DNA of 64,000 nt from Gonocerus acuteangulatus (Eukaryota > Arthropoda > Insecta > Hemiptera > Coreidae). Positions 46,301-59,027 of the stretch are shown piece by piece. A program made the translations under genes and the position numbers. Below the pieces are notes generated by a model. That model worked only from the letters and a program-made list of their open reading frames with translations. It did not search any database and was not told where the DNA came from. The DNA lies in contig OX328123.1 in the NCBI GenBank assembly GCA_946811695.1, positions 118,241,602-118,305,601 on the forward strand, written 5' to 3'. Within the stretch, counting starts at the first letter, position 1, and each line of letters starts with the position of its first letter.

Positions 46301-46528
46301 GAGAAGGCAGAAAGTGATATAAAATGAAGTTGTGGACGTTTTATGTATTTTCAACAAATATAATTTCTATTCCATTAGTAAAAAGACTTTTTTCTGTTAG
46401 ACTTTCTCTAATTAAAAGCAAAGCAATTTATTATTATGGGGTGAAATTTCTAGTCAGAAACTGAACAGAATAACAAAAAAACATAGGGTTTTAAAACAAG
46501 TCGTTATCCACGTTCAACGAGGTTGATG

Positions 46529-46585
46529 AAAAAAAAAAAAAAAAAAAAAAAAAAAAACAAAAAAAAAAAAAAAAAAAAAAAAAAA
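46529..46585. repeat. Poly(A) run of about 57 bases
   Basis: Almost pure A with a single C. It may be the tail of an unrecognised retroposon or plain slippage. Confidence 0.9.
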
Positions 46586-46670
46586 CATTCTAGTTTTGGG
46601 AGCTAGTTAGGCCAAATGTTTGTATGAAACGATGACAATAAAAAGTCAAGCAAACTGTCATACCGGGTTA

Positions 46671-46735
46671 CAATACAATACAATATTTTCGGGCTGACCT
46701 CCTCAGTGGGAGCGCACCGCGGCCAATCGACCTAT
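46671..46735 (-). mobile_element. 65-bp retroposed fragment with 15-bp target duplication
   Basis: Flanked by TGTCATACCGGGTTA at 46,656-46,670 and 46,736-46,750. On the minus strand it ends in an (ATTGT)n-like tail. The body is GC-rich (GGCCGCGGTGCGCTCCCACT). It looks like a heavily 5'-truncated SINE mobilised by LINE machinery. Confidence 0.8.
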
Positions 46736-46751
46736 TGTCATACCGGGTTAA

Positions 46752-49700
46752 ATGATCGATCTTGAGGAGTACCTGAATGGGTGGCAGTCGGAATAAACCA
46801 CATACCGTTAGCTTCATAAAGGTGCGACAACCTGTAAATAGATCGGCCCTAATATACCTTTGCAGAAATATATCTATGATTTATTTGTTTTCTTACGCCT
46901 TATCAACTTTTGGGCTATTAGCCTCGGGCCGTCTCTGTGTTTTCACCTTTTAATAACTGTAATAGTTCCAACGACACGTGGTTTATTCAGTTGTTCACCC
47001 ATTCAAGTACTTACGTTGGCTTATTAGATATTTATTTTTTATTATAAATGAAGTATGAGATGACAAATTCCCCAAAATTTTCTCCTGACAAACGAATTTT
47101 CTGTTATGGTTTTATTAGTTAGAGCCCTTCAGCGAATGAGATAAGTTCTATCATAGGGTTTTAAAAGTATTTCTCCTTTGGTTAGGCAGGTGGGTTGTTT
47201 GGTTAGTCGAGCGCTAATGGAGAACACAGGGTTAATATAGTCACATGCTGATAAAAGCTTGTTCCTTGCTGCTTATGGCTAAATGTCGAACCTAGGTTTA
47301 AATTTAATTATTAGCGCGTTTTCTTCGTCTCTTCACACCTAAATGGCTCAAGATTGGTCTGATTTTCATGAAGTTTGGATCAATAAGATTTTGACTACCT
47401 TAAAAAATCGAGTTTGATAACCAGCAGAATCCGTCTAATTGAAAGTTTTTTTTTTTTGTTTTTTTCCTGGCAAAATTTGCGGATATAACAGCGTAGTTCT
47501 TATGTTTTCTCTTCATAGGCTTGCAGGTACACATTCAAACGTTTTTGAACGTAGGAAAACTAACGAAACCATTTTTAATGAAGTTTCTGTAACAGTTTCG
47601 AAAAAATTAAAAATGTATTTGCTAGTTTTCTAGATTATTTTTGGTTTGGGTAGTCAGAAACGATTAATTCAGTCGTAAATTGTTCCAGACGATTGATATC
47701 CACCTAAACTAAGATATTGAAATTTTCATTACTTTTTGAGCTAAGGAAGTAGTTGAAAAAAATAGTTTCTTAACAAACTTGAAAAGTATTGGGATTTTCT
47801 TTCTAATAGCTTAAGTTAATTTATTCTAATAAAAGGCTTGTCTGTTCAAGGAACAGATTAACAAAAATAAATTGTGTTCGTTCTGAGTGAATGCAAACAT
47901 CCAATACAAATATGAAAACTGATTGATATAAACTTGATCAAACCTACAAATCCTTGATTAAATAATAAATAAATGCATCAATCATATAATAATAAGGGAA
48001 AGTAGTTTTGTTTTGTCATGAATATTTTAATTTTTATGTTATGTCATTATTTAATCGGCTAATGGCACTTAAAATAATTATTTCTCATTCATATTTTAAT
48101 ATTTAGAAACTTATTTAAATATTCTGGATTTTAAATGTAAAGCTAACCTAAAATAAGTTGAAATATTATGTTGGTCATCAACAAATTTATTTATACATTT
48201 TGTAACGAACAGCTATATTAGAATTAAAATTACTTGTTTAATATTGCTATATCTACAATGCTATTACACATTACCTTTACTTCAAATTACAGCACCCAGG
48301 ACCTTAAAGTGAAAGGTGTTTGAATTCCAACCCGGAAAGTAAATTTTTCTTTTTTATTAAATTTTACCGTCCATATATACGTGCATAAAAGTAATTTTAG
48401 GTACGATCTATGTAAGCGTTGCTAACGTTCTATTACCGGCATAGACCCGAAGTCTATTATTTTTTTTGTTCTTACAAAACGTACGAAAAGTAAAGTCACC
48501 GACATAATTACATTTACATCTTGGCATTGTTCTTAATTATGTAACTACAAATCGTTTCACTTTTGTGTAGATACTCCGTGCCTAAGGTCATATCATCAGT
48601 CATATCCTTACTAGAAAATGTTGTTAACTTGTAGATAACCCGTCCAAAATAACAAATGATGTAATTATTTACGTTAAAATTTAAATAAAACTATTAAAAT
48701 TTGTTTTTCAGTGTATCTCTTATCATCACCGTTTCTATACCTCTATGGGGGAGTAGGCTATTTCTTCAGCGTTTCTCCATATTTTCAAGTCAGGTCTAAG
48801 GGGAGAGGAAGAGTTGTACCGTCACCACATAACAGAGTGTCTATATACTGATGAAGGCTTAAATTTCAGGTTTACTGATTTGTTTTCTTAGATACCTCCA
48901 GAGGAAGGGTGATTTCCTTAAAAAGAGAGAAAAAAAATGATATATAAAACAAAATAAATATCAAATAATTGGGAACAAAAAGGGCTTTAATTATAATAAT
49001 AATCTATCTAAATTCGACTTGCCATAAAAAAAACGAAAGGATACAAAATTATATACAAAATTTCGTTTTTTTTTTTAACTTTTTTAACCGAATCCAGATT
49101 TTTATGATCTCAACTTGGCTATTTACCGTCTCCATCGGTGAACAATCTCTTTTCTCTAAATATAGTCTTTCGTGTTTTTACAGAGCCTTCATGGCCACAA
49201 ACGCCGGGCTATGTATAGTTTGCCACCATTCTTAAACATCAATTGAGGAGCAGGGAATTATTTCAGTGGATCTATAGTTGGCAAATCTAGTCACGGTGTA
49301 GGCGAGAAGACCGAAGATGCTGCCCTTCCACGGATAACCCAAACTATTTAAATACTATAGATTTCCCAAATATCAACCGAATACTTAATAAACATACCGC
49401 TAATTAGGAAACAATATAAAAAATTATGAGGAAAATGTAGGAGACCTTTGAGCCTTTATGCCTTAATCTAGACATGTTGATTCTAGTGTTAACAGAATTA
49501 TCTAAGGAAATATTGTTTATTGAAGCAGTTATGTATAATTACCATGTTTAATCTGTTTCCAAGGTTACACGATCGACGCCAGCATTAATTACGTACACCA
49601 AAGACGACGTGGTCTAATCAGCGGCCTGCTTATCTTATTGGTCTCGAGTTCGCTGTTAACGAGGTGGCTTCAATGTCCTACCACCCCGCAGTACTAACAC

Positions 49701-50255
49701 GTCTAAACTAATTGTTATGTGTACTAATGACACCGATATATCTCCATATCAATAGCAGCGATAGGATAATCTATTCCAGTAACGCCCGAAATTCTAACCT
49801 AATTCTAATTCTTAACGTACAATTCCTAATGTACATTAGTAGTGTGCGGCACAATTTGTACAGAACTGGCGGAGTGCATGTACTAAACGAGTCTCTGTCT
49901 TCACTTCGTCCAATCCATATCTTATTTAATGTGCCTGAACAAATTATTTTTTTCGATCTGATAACGGAAGAAAAACTGAGTTCGTGAACAACCAGTGCGT
50001 GCAAGTGGAGACGTTTCCTCCGCTTGAAGTGTGCTCGCAAAATTTGAACGCACCGAAACGAACATTTGTGTCACACGCTGTGCCGCACAGTTCAGCACAC
50101 TGGTGGAATCGAACCTTGATGTATCCTTCAAATAGGAGCCTGTGTGCTGCAAACAATTCAACGTTTCAAAAAGTTCGACACCTACGAACTACGTCATCTT
50201 TCCATGTTTCCTTTCTTATCCTAGTGCCATTGAAAAGGCTCTGAACGAAACAGCT
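46752..50255. other. No supported gene
   Basis: Mostly AT-rich. A 27-base SINE-head scrap lies at 48,563-48,589 (shares ACTCCGTGCCTAAGGTC with the 19.7-kb SINE). From 49,560 to 50,240 base composition is more balanced and several 70-90-codon frames overlap on both strands. None has a recognisable domain; the region could hold an exon or promoter of a host gene. Confidence 0.35.
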
Positions 50256-50261
50256 TAATTT

Positions 50262-50310
50262 TTTTGTTGTCATTTTTTACGGCTCTTCAACATCTAGGCC
50301 ATTAGCGGCC
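50262..50310 (-). repeat. SINE body fragment
   Basis: The complement reads GCTAATGGCCTAGATGTTGA then GAGCCGTAAAAAA, similar to the 3' body of the SINE at 44,110. Confidence 0.55.
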
Positions 50311-50313
50311 ATT

Positions 50314-50591
50314 AGAAAAAATCGGTCGATGGATAGCGGGTTAAGTTATTATTGAACTCAAAAGTGAAACTGCTAATTGTTTTTAATTCCTATTTCGTAT
50401 TTAGTTTGTTCCTACCAATATTAAATATATTGACGAATTCAAGAAAAAATAAGAAATATCAAATAAACTATAAATATCTCTATTTACTTTTTAATTCATA
50501 TACAACCTAACCCGCTATCCAGTGGATAGCGGGTAAAGTTATACATACTTATAGTTATATAGGTAGATAGTATCCACCGACCGAATTTTCT
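50314..50591. mobile_element. MITE with ~22-bp terminal inverted repeats and inner palindrome
   Basis: AGAAAAAATCGGTCGATGGA at the left faces the complement of TCCACCGACCGAATTTTCT at the right. Inside, AACCCGCTATCC-AG-GGATAGCGGGT forms a second palindrome (50,509-50,534), and GGATAGCGGGTTAAGTTAT occurs near the left end too. Confidence 0.7.
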
Positions 50592-52130
50592 CAATAACTA
50601 TGTCTGCAACTTTCTTGAGCAGATGCTGGTGGTTATTACTCTTGATCAAATCCTCTTTACCAAAATACTCCATAACGGAACAAGTATTAAAATTACAGCC
50701 TACCATGCTCAACTATTTTTAGTAAAGAAATTGGTGCTTGCTGTCTCTTTTGACATAAAAAATGCTATTGAAGAGGCTAGAAAAATACACTCTGAGTGTG
50801 CGTTCAAGGAAAGGCTAACAAATTTGTTGAGTATTTCCTCTCTGTGTAAGTAACGGTTTTAATTTTCACTGCACTGTTCATTTTAGCGTGGTTCCTCATA
50901 GCCACATTGCTCTAGAATTTAGAGCATGAAGAAAAACCAGCAATACTCTAATGCCACGCAGGTAATGCATCTATTTTTCCAATTAAGTTCTTATTAAATA
51001 CAGGAAACCCGCCTTACTTGAGTGTCATCCAGAACGTTGGCAGCCTGAGTTAATCGAAAATCAATCTTTAACCTCTGATTAACCTTCATAGAGAAAACGT
51101 AAAATATAATTACATCTAAAAACGTAAGAATAATTAAATAGACAGTTGAATAGTGTCAGCATGTAAAAAGGAATGAATACTTGTATCTCATGTCGCTGAG
51201 TGAATAAATGATGAAGGTTGGATGGATTAGGGATTGTTTATGTGAGTATGTGTGTGTTGATGTGTGTTTGCATCAATAATTGTGAAAATAATACTTGACT
51301 AAACTGAAGTCTAATTCTCCAGAGTCTTAGAATGATGTTATAACAAATCGAGGGTAGTTTTTTCATCTCTTTTATAAAATCAAAAAAATTATGTAGGACG
51401 TAGGTAGTGCAAGTTAACCGTAAATCAATCTTAAGCCACGAAGTTAGCGGTGTTTTCTTACTCTACTCCAGGCCTAGAAAATTTGGTTTTCACCTTTTCT
51501 TTTCCTACAAAAATGCATTTTTTTCCTTTACAGGAAAACGCCTGGTTTTATTCCATCCTTCTAGCCTTCGATTTTTTTCAATACGAAAAAAAAAACGTAC
51601 ATTTCTTTATTTAGAAAGCCAGCTTGACATTTTGGCAATACAGGTCGCAAAAACCCACGCGTCCTTTCAATATTAATTCTGTTATCTAATGATTTCTTGT
51701 AAACATATATATTCCAACACGCTTATTTGAAATTTATTATTCACTTTACGCAAGTAATGCAACTAAACATTATATCATCAGAAATCTTAATTAAAAAAGA
51801 TTTCCAATTTAAAGGTGGGGAAGTCATATCTACCTATTTGCGAAAAACGAAACACTAGTAGAGAAGTCAGTTATAGGTCGCTTTCAATGACACTACAGGA
51901 CGTCCCAACTCCTAAATATAGAAGTGGTAGCATAAACCACCACAGAAACCATATCATATTATTGACAATTTTCAGTCAGTGAAAGTATAATCTACAGACA
52001 GCTACAGCCAAGAGATGGGTGTCTCTCAGGTCAGTGTATTAGGCACTCCAATGTTCCTTGTTGTTACAGATATACCTAATGCGCTAAGTGATGCAGTACT
52101 GATTATACTAAGCTCATCTGTTGTCTTCTA
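50592..52130. other. No recognisable gene
   Basis: AT-rich with short frames. A 76-codon frame (50,623-50,853) includes a Leu/Ile-rich stretch but no known domain. Confidence 0.4.
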
Positions 52131-52372
52131 TAATTGAATTGTTCATTTCAGAAACCCGTCAAGTGCACTTAAATTTTGGGAAAACTAAAAATAAATAAAA
52201 AAAAAATTTCTAATTTAAAAAAATTACCCCAAGCATTATCTGTTTTAATAAGAAACACTTCGATGTTTTCCCAGACCAAAATCTTCACTACTTTTAAAGT
52301 TAGGAACTCTTTTGGGTTTTACCAAAATTCTAAGTGCACGTGACGGGGTTCTAAAATAAACGATTCAATTAA
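52131..52372. mobile_element. MITE with ~52-bp terminal inverted repeats
   Basis: The left ATTGAATTGTTCATTTCAGA continues AACCCGTCAAGTGCACTTA. The right end (52,320-52,372) is its inverted copy with a few mismatches. The interior is AT-rich and non-coding. Confidence 0.75.
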
Positions 52373-52646
52373 ATTCTTCAAAATTGCTTTCAGAAATGCC
52401 AGCTTAAATTTAAAATTCATAAAAATGCCGTAAAGATTTGTGTATAAAGAGAATGTTACGCGTAAATTATGCATCATAGAATATCAACTTTACAATAAGT
52501 ACATATTTAATTGGCTAAATGAAATTATTAGGACTGGAATGTGGTTGCGATCTAAAAGGTCTCGATGAAAAATGTTAAATTCGTTGAACCTATTATTAAT
52601 TCTTGGTAATATAAAGTGGGAAGCTCTCAGAAAACGAATTCCAAAC

Positions 52647-52977
52647 ATTTACCGCAGTTCTACCTGCGATTAATTAGCGTGAATATCGTGTCCAAGATTA
52701 TCATTTCAAAACATTTACCGCGGTTCTACCCGCGATTAATTAGCGTGAATATCGTGTCCAAGATTATCATTTCAAAAAATTTACCGCAGTTCTACCCGCG
52801 ATTAATTAGCGTGAATATCGTGTCCAAGATTATCATTTCAAAACATTTACCGCAGTTCTACACGCGGTTAATTAGCGTGAATATCGTGTCCAAGATTATC
52901 ATTTCAAAAAATTTACCGCAGTTTTACCTGCGATTAATTAGCGGGAATATCGTGTCCAAGATTATCATTTCAAAACT
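52647..52977 (+). repeat. 66-bp tandem array, five units
   Basis: Unit beginning CATTTACCGCAGTTCTACC, including GATTAATTAGCGTGAATATC and GTGTCCAAGATTATCATT. Units differ by one to three bases. Because 66 is divisible by three, a 122-codon frame with a 22-residue repeat is open; it has no start context or homology that I recognise. Confidence 0.95.
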
Positions 52978-53455
52978 TCCGTAAAGTTAGTCCCTTCTAA
53001 CCTACGTTTGAAATAAATATAAATGGAGCACACGAAATAATTATTTGTCATTCCAGTAAGTAATGAGACTTTATTAATCTCATTTCAGGATTTAGTCGTA
53101 CTTATAAAACGGTATAACGTTTAACGATTTTTATAGATTAAAGAGTGTACTTACTCGGCTGTAGACTTGTGAAGAGGAGAAAGCTCACGCATTCACCCCC
53201 CCCCCCAACACTGGAAAATCGATAACTAAATATGGTCCAACAGGTCAAGCTGGGTGAACGCTACGTATTGCCTTTTTAGGAAGCTAAATAAAATTCAAGG
53301 AAATTTAAAATTTATTTACTATTTCTCTTAGTGTATTATTATTATGTTTTTATTTACGTTGTGGCTCGAGATATTATGAATAAATCAGTACTTATTATTA
53401 TAATTTTTAAAAAAATTTCCAAACATGTTCCTATAACACACGCACTAAAAAAAAG

Positions 53456-53573
53456 TGTTATTTTCCAAAGACATACAAACATATATTCGTATGTATTTCG
53501 ACACGATGATTCTGAATCTGAAGTCCGTTTCACCCCATCCCGTCAGGTTTAAGAGCATTTGAAGATCAAATTT
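53456..53573 (+). repeat. Half copy of the 7,770-8,341 foldback
   Basis: Matches the left arm: GTATGTATTTCGACACG, GAAGTCCGTTTCACC and CGTCAGGTTTAAGAGCATTT. Confidence 0.8.
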
Positions 53574-53579
53574 TGTTAT

Positions 53580-55000
53580 TTATTTATGAATAAATAACTT
53601 TGATAAAAATGAATTTACAATATTCTGTGAGTGATCCTATCTCAATATTGTAAGAAAATTTGGGCTTTCAAATAAAAAAAACGTCAAGAGATTGATGAAA
53701 AATCTTGGAGGAGTTTGACAACCGCCCACGCGAGCGGGCGTCTAACTGCTTCTAGCGCGAGCGCATGAAGGTTAAGGCTCAATATCAAGACAAGCAATCG
53801 ATTTTCAAAGAACCCGTTATGACAAAAGAGCTTCTTTTTTTTACAGCATGCAAAAATCCACAGGAAAAAATCTCATACAGTTTTTGGTCTTGGACCTGTG
53901 TTATTGTGCATAATTGTCGTTATTATTAGCCATAAAAAAGGAAATAACATTGTATCTGATAATAATGAAATATTTTTAATAAAACCTATTTTCTCCTATT
54001 CATGAATTTGTTTGAAGAGATCGTAGGCATTCGTGTGAAAGCGCTGGTGCAATATAAGATAAATGACACAGACTTAATGGGGTGATATTGATATTGTTTC
54101 TGGCTCTTTTAAAGATGCAGAGATAATATATAATGAATCATTCATGCCTGTTTAAGAACTATGGGGTTCTGCTAAAGGATCAAACTAAGATGTAGATGTA
54201 TTTTTATAATGGCGGTGGGCTATCTACACTGCCAATCGTCCAAAACACTTATACGGAAGAAGGAAATATTTTCAGAGGCCCCAGAAAAAATACTATATTG
54301 ATATGCTATTAACGGGAAGACCCACTGACATTGTTCTTGACAACTTCGAAGCATTTTTAGACAACGACGAGATACACAGATGTTGCTTCTTCTTAAGTAA
54401 GGATGACTTCGGCAAATCATTTTCTATCATTTAATATCACAGTCCAAACTCCCACATTTTCGCCTCGAACTTAGTCCCGTGCTAGGTCCTCTTCTACCTT
54501 GCTATCCATTATGAATCTTAGCAACCTAGTGTCACGTTCTCGCAGGTAGCTTGTCTTTCTTCTTTGGCTTCCTTACATCAAGATTTTCATTGAAGGTTCA
54601 CTTTCAAGGGCCCAGGATGTAATTCGACTAGGCAATACACAGGCCAAAAGCCGGTGGCAGACACTCGGGACGATAAGAAAAATACAGAGAATGCGAGCCT
54701 CCTCTCAAAAGTGAAAAGAAATGTAATATTAATATTTTGAGGACGAGTCAAAGAATGCTACAGGATCCCCAGAGTGAAATAGTGCGGCATTTATTAAGTT
54801 CATGACCTATATGTTTCTACGGAGTTTTCGGCCTACTAAATGCTACTTTGGTATCTATGGTATATTTAAATTGTCAATACTTATCGGTTAGCCAAGTTCA
54901 TGATGGTAACACTACCTATAAATAAGGCAGCGAAATTCAAACGCCGTTGTATTATACAACTATACAGCAAATCCGCGTGTATTTCAAAGCAACAAACAGT
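53580..55000. other. No recognisable gene
   Basis: Short frames only. Confidence 0.45.
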
Positions 55001-55002
55001 GT

Positions 55003-55077
55003 GCATACGACTTTTTTTTTTAGCAAAATATAAATAAGCTACATTTCTTTATATTTTGCTAAAATAAAGTCGTATGA
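55003..55077. other. Hairpin with ~30-bp arms
   Basis: CATACGACTTT...TTAGCAAAATATAAA pairs with TTTATATTTTGCTAA...AAAGTCGTATG around a 14-base loop. It is of pre-miRNA size, but there is no independent evidence for an RNA gene; a tiny foldback is equally likely. Confidence 0.6.
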
Positions 55078-55725
55078 AGTTACCAAAATATGTATTTACA
55101 GTTTTAAAGCGTAAAATGACTTAATAGATATTTGTTCCCAACGAAATATCATGATTTTTCAAACAAAATGTTGATAATTCCCATTTTAAGCGTTTCAAAC
55201 CACACCAGGGAATGTATGAAAACACCCCGAGACGACGGTTCTTGCACTAAGAAACGATAAAGTATTACTGTAAGCAAATTTCATCTGTTGATATGTCAGA
55301 GAATTATTCATGAGGAAGAGCGAGATGTGGTTGAAGGCTCATATTAGCCAATCTCACGCAAGTTAGGATCGCGTGCTATAGGGGAAAATCTACTTCTAGT
55401 ATACCAGGCTTCACTACTAGGCACTCCTATACCTCAAAGCCGCAATATTAGGATGTAGAAATAGAGGCATTTCATACTTCCTTTCCTCAAGCTCACCCTA
55501 GAAATGGATATTGCTTTATAAGAATCTCTGCTTAACTCTTTTCAATGATAAATTTTTCTATTATTTTCTACACAATTTTTATATACATAAGTTATTACCA
55601 AGTTCTTTACAACTTTCTATTAAGAATGTTTACTTCCAAGTCCTTCTTGGTCCCATCAAAATTTAGTTTCCTCTAGATAAATTTAGTGAATGAAATATCT
55701 AGCCCCAAATATATTTCCCTAATAT
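55078..55725. other. No recognisable feature
   Basis: AT-rich; nothing supportable. Confidence 0.45.
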
Positions 55726-55729
55726 TAAT

Positions 55730-55811
55730 AAAAAAAAAAAAAAAAAAAAAAAAAATTGAACTCAGGTCCTCCAACTTATTAGTCCAGTGCTTTACCACCT
55801 CGCCCCCACTG
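55730..55811 (-). other. tRNA-like Pol III sequence (SINE head?)
   Basis: The complement has GGTGGTAAAGCACTGG (box A-like) and GGACCTGAGTTCAA (box B-like), immediately followed by a run of about 25 T's, which would terminate Pol III. The acceptor arms do not form a convincing tRNA, so it is a degenerate tRNA-derived repeat. Confidence 0.5.
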
Positions 55812-56110
55812 TATATATATATATATATAGTCTTGCACATCTAGTCCTCCTTTACAGAAGCAGACGCAAATATATAAAATAATATGTAATAATTGAGACA
55901 CGAACCATACAATTTAAAAAAAAAATGAAATTTCCTCCTCGAACTAAATAAGTTAAAATTTACAAGCACATAATCTGAAGATTGTAATTTATAATCATAC
56001 AGATAATTGGATTGAAAATGGCTTGTAGCCTAAACGTTTCCACAACAAAAATGTCATACAAAATAATTGAAGACTGAATAAGCTGTTACCAACTACTTGG
56101 TATATATATA

Positions 56111-57993
56111 CAGGGTGATTCAGGTCTAAGTAGCCGAACTCTAGGAGGTGATTGTAGACATAATTTCCAACAAACAAGTGCATTTGAAGTATGGGCCGAT
56201 TCCGGAAGGAAAAGGAGCTACGTCCAATTTTCTGTTGTTTTTTTTTTTTTTTAAATTCTGTTGGAATAAAATTTCCTTTAAAAAAACAGTAATTTAATTT
56301 ACTAGAACTATTATTAAAAGATACTTTCTGAACGTCCAATAACGCACTTCTGTTTTTATCAACGAATCAGAGCTTTTTCGCGAATGTTTTCCTCAACCCC
56401 CTAACCGACTACAGATTCAATACTTACACGAAAACTTCTACGTGTAGTAAGCATTAAATCCATGTAAATGAAGTGGAGGTTTATTGAGGGAAAAACCGAA
56501 TGATTGGCTCCCTTTTGTCAAAAAAATGTGGAATGTAGTATTGTTACTTTCAAATACCTTGTGTGAAGAAATTAAAAATTATTCATTTTGTATCGGCCAA
56601 ACTGTGGGTATCCGTTGCCCAGTCCGGAATGAATAAAAGTAACTGAAGGAAACGACTAGAAATGATTTTCATTTGACAGACACGCCACATTTTGTGTTCT
56701 TTTTTTTTCAAAAAAATATTTTTCGTTGATTTCTCTTTTACATGATGTATTTGGCACCCAGTTTTTACTAGAAATTTTGAGGGGAGAGTTCAAAAACATT
56801 TCAGGTTAGTTAAATACTTGTAATCCAAAACTTACACATATTTTGAAATGTTTTCAAATAAAATTTGAAATAAAACTAAAAATTGTGCAAAACATTGTGG
56901 GAAGAAAAATTGTAATCCTCAGTTTGGCCGCAATATTTTGTGGACAGACAAGGCCACATTCACACGGAATGGAATATTTAACAGTCCCAAATCTCATACT
57001 TGGTCTCATTTTAATCATTATGCACTGTGAAGATCACACAATCAGTAACTGCTTCAAGTTAACGTGTGGTGCGGGATTTTGGAAGAATATCTTCTTCAGC
57101 CAATCCTAGTTCCCGGCAGGTTCGATTCAACATATTTTTAAACCTCCTTCAACACTATCGACCTATTTCATTGGAAGATGTTCTGCTTGGACATAGGTTC
57201 ATGGCTCCTGATGTCCAGCAAACAGCACCAGTGCTGTTAGACAGTGGATTGATCCACTCTCCAAGTTGATAAAGGTACAACTGCAATTTCGGAAAATTTC
57301 ACATTTTCAAATATATTAACAAATATTTTAATAAAAAATATAAATCAATGAAATGAATGTAAAACATAAATCTCCCAAATGAAAAACTTATCCAATCATT
57401 TCTTACAGTTACTTTTTATTGCGTCCGGACTGGACAATGTATTCCCACATTTGGGCCAATAAAAAATGAACAATTTCTTCACATAAGGTATTTGAAAGTA
57501 ACAAAACTACATTCCACATTTTTTTGACAAAAGGGACCCATTCGTTCAATTTATCCCTCAATAAACCTCCACTTCATTTGCATAGATTTAATGCTTACTA
57601 AACGTAGAAGTTTCTGTGTAAGTATTGAATCCGTAGTCGGTTAGGGAGCTGAGGAAAAAAATCGCGAAAAAAAAACTGATTTATTGATAAAAACAGAAGT
57701 GCGTTATTGGATGTCCGGAGAGTATCTTTAAATAATGGTTCTAGTGAATTAAATTAATGTTTTTTTAAAGAACATTTTATCTATTTTATGATGGCATAAT
57801 TTGAATTTAATTATCTTGAATAATGTTTAAGCAATCCTTGCTTATTCATTAAAAAACATAGCTACGTTAAAAACACAGAAAATTGGACATATCTCCTTTT
57901 TCTTCTATGATCGGACCATACTTCAAATGACCTTTTTTGTTGGAAATTATGTCTACAATCACCTCCTAGAGTTTCTCTACTTAGACCTGAATC

Positions 57994-57998
<5 letters not shown>
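56111..57998 (+). mobile_element. DNA transposon with ~570-630-bp terminal inverted repeats
   Basis: Left terminus CAGGGTGATTCAGGTCTAAG at 56,111; the inverted counterpart ends ...CTGAATCACCCT at 57,998. Complementarity continues inward to about 56,678 on the left and 57,370 on the right, with scattered mismatches and a 60-base insertion in the right arm. Both ends abut TA repeats, consistent with a TA target. About 690 bp of unique centre holds the transposase remnant. Confidence 0.88.
56925..57269 (+). pseudogene. IS630-Tc1-mariner-type transposase remnant
   Basis: WTDKATFTRNGIFN begins at 56,941, a W(S/T)DE-TF block that holds the second catalytic Asp of the DDE domain (the usual E after D is K here). 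Further on VNVWCGIL is recognisable. After a frameshift the frame to 57,269 reads LLQHYRPISLEDVLLGHRF, and then a degraded stretch (QQTAPVLL) sits where the HDGAPAH block would be expected. Stops and shifts make it non-functional. The N-terminal helix-turn-helix and first Asp are missing. Confidence 0.7.

Positions 57999-58068
<70 letters not shown>
57999..58068. repeat. (TA)n microsatellite
   Basis: About 70 bases, starting at the right end of the transposon. Confidence 0.96.
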
Positions 58069-58070
<2 letters not shown>

Positions 58071-58490
58071 CTTGCCGTTTTTTTTTGTATATAGCAGTTC
58101 GACTAAACTATAAATAATAGTAAATATACGCAATTCAGCGGAGAGTGTTGACAAGTTTTAAAATATTTGAATATGAATAATATATTATTTCCCATGAAGC
58201 CTAAGGTTTGTGAAATATGTACATTGCGTGAGAAAATTGTTACGTGGCTTCGAAGTTGATTAAAATAACACAGTTATTATTTCGTGATTTAAATCTGATT
58301 TTACTATTGGCATGTAAACTTATGTCTCAGCATCACGAAATAAATAAATCACTTTCATTACTTCCTGTTGCATTATTTATATTTCCTAGAAATACATTTT
58401 TTTACCAGTTTCTAGGACTATTTTGTTTGAATTGTACCTCTTGAGGTTAGACACTTGACAGAATTTGTCATTTTTGAATGAATTGAATTG

Positions 58491-58598
<108 letters not shown>

Positions 58599-58744
58599 TC
58601 ACTATACTCTCCCTGATTCGGCGTCGTAGGACCGGAGTACAGTCAGATTAGAGACAACGGATTCGATAATTCTGTTAAAACGTTCACTTATTTATTTAAA
58701 GCGCCTTATTATTCGTGGACATAATAATATGTACCATTTTTACC

Positions 58745-58858
58745 AGGGGGCAAATTTCAAGGTCAATTCTGCGGGGGTTAATATGGGGGTTATTTTTTCC
58801 GATCTGGCATTGGAGAATCATCTGGCCAACGGATGACCATTATTTTTGGGACACCCTG
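58745..58858 (-). mobile_element. DNA transposon terminus (CAGGGTGTCCCAAAAATAAT family)
   Basis: Complement of 34,652-34,770, ending ...GGGACACCCTG at 58,858 before TA. The opposite end was not found. Confidence 0.65.
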
Positions 58859-58972
58859 TACAAACATTTCATAATAGCTCCGATTTAATAATTTTTAACG
58901 ATTGGTTTTTAATGTGGTGGTTTTGGTTTAATGATTTATTTTATTTTTTTTTATCTTAGCTTTATTTATACA

Positions 58973-58974
<2 letters not shown>

Positions 58975-59024
<50 letters not shown>
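58975..59024. repeat. (TA)n microsatellite
   Basis: Ends exactly at the Tigger-like element. Confidence 0.96.

Positions 59025-59027
<3 letters not shown>

Noticed and set aside
55730..55811. Functional tRNA gene
   Set aside because: Box A/B-like sequences are present but no acceptor-stem pairing or cloverleaf could be drawn.
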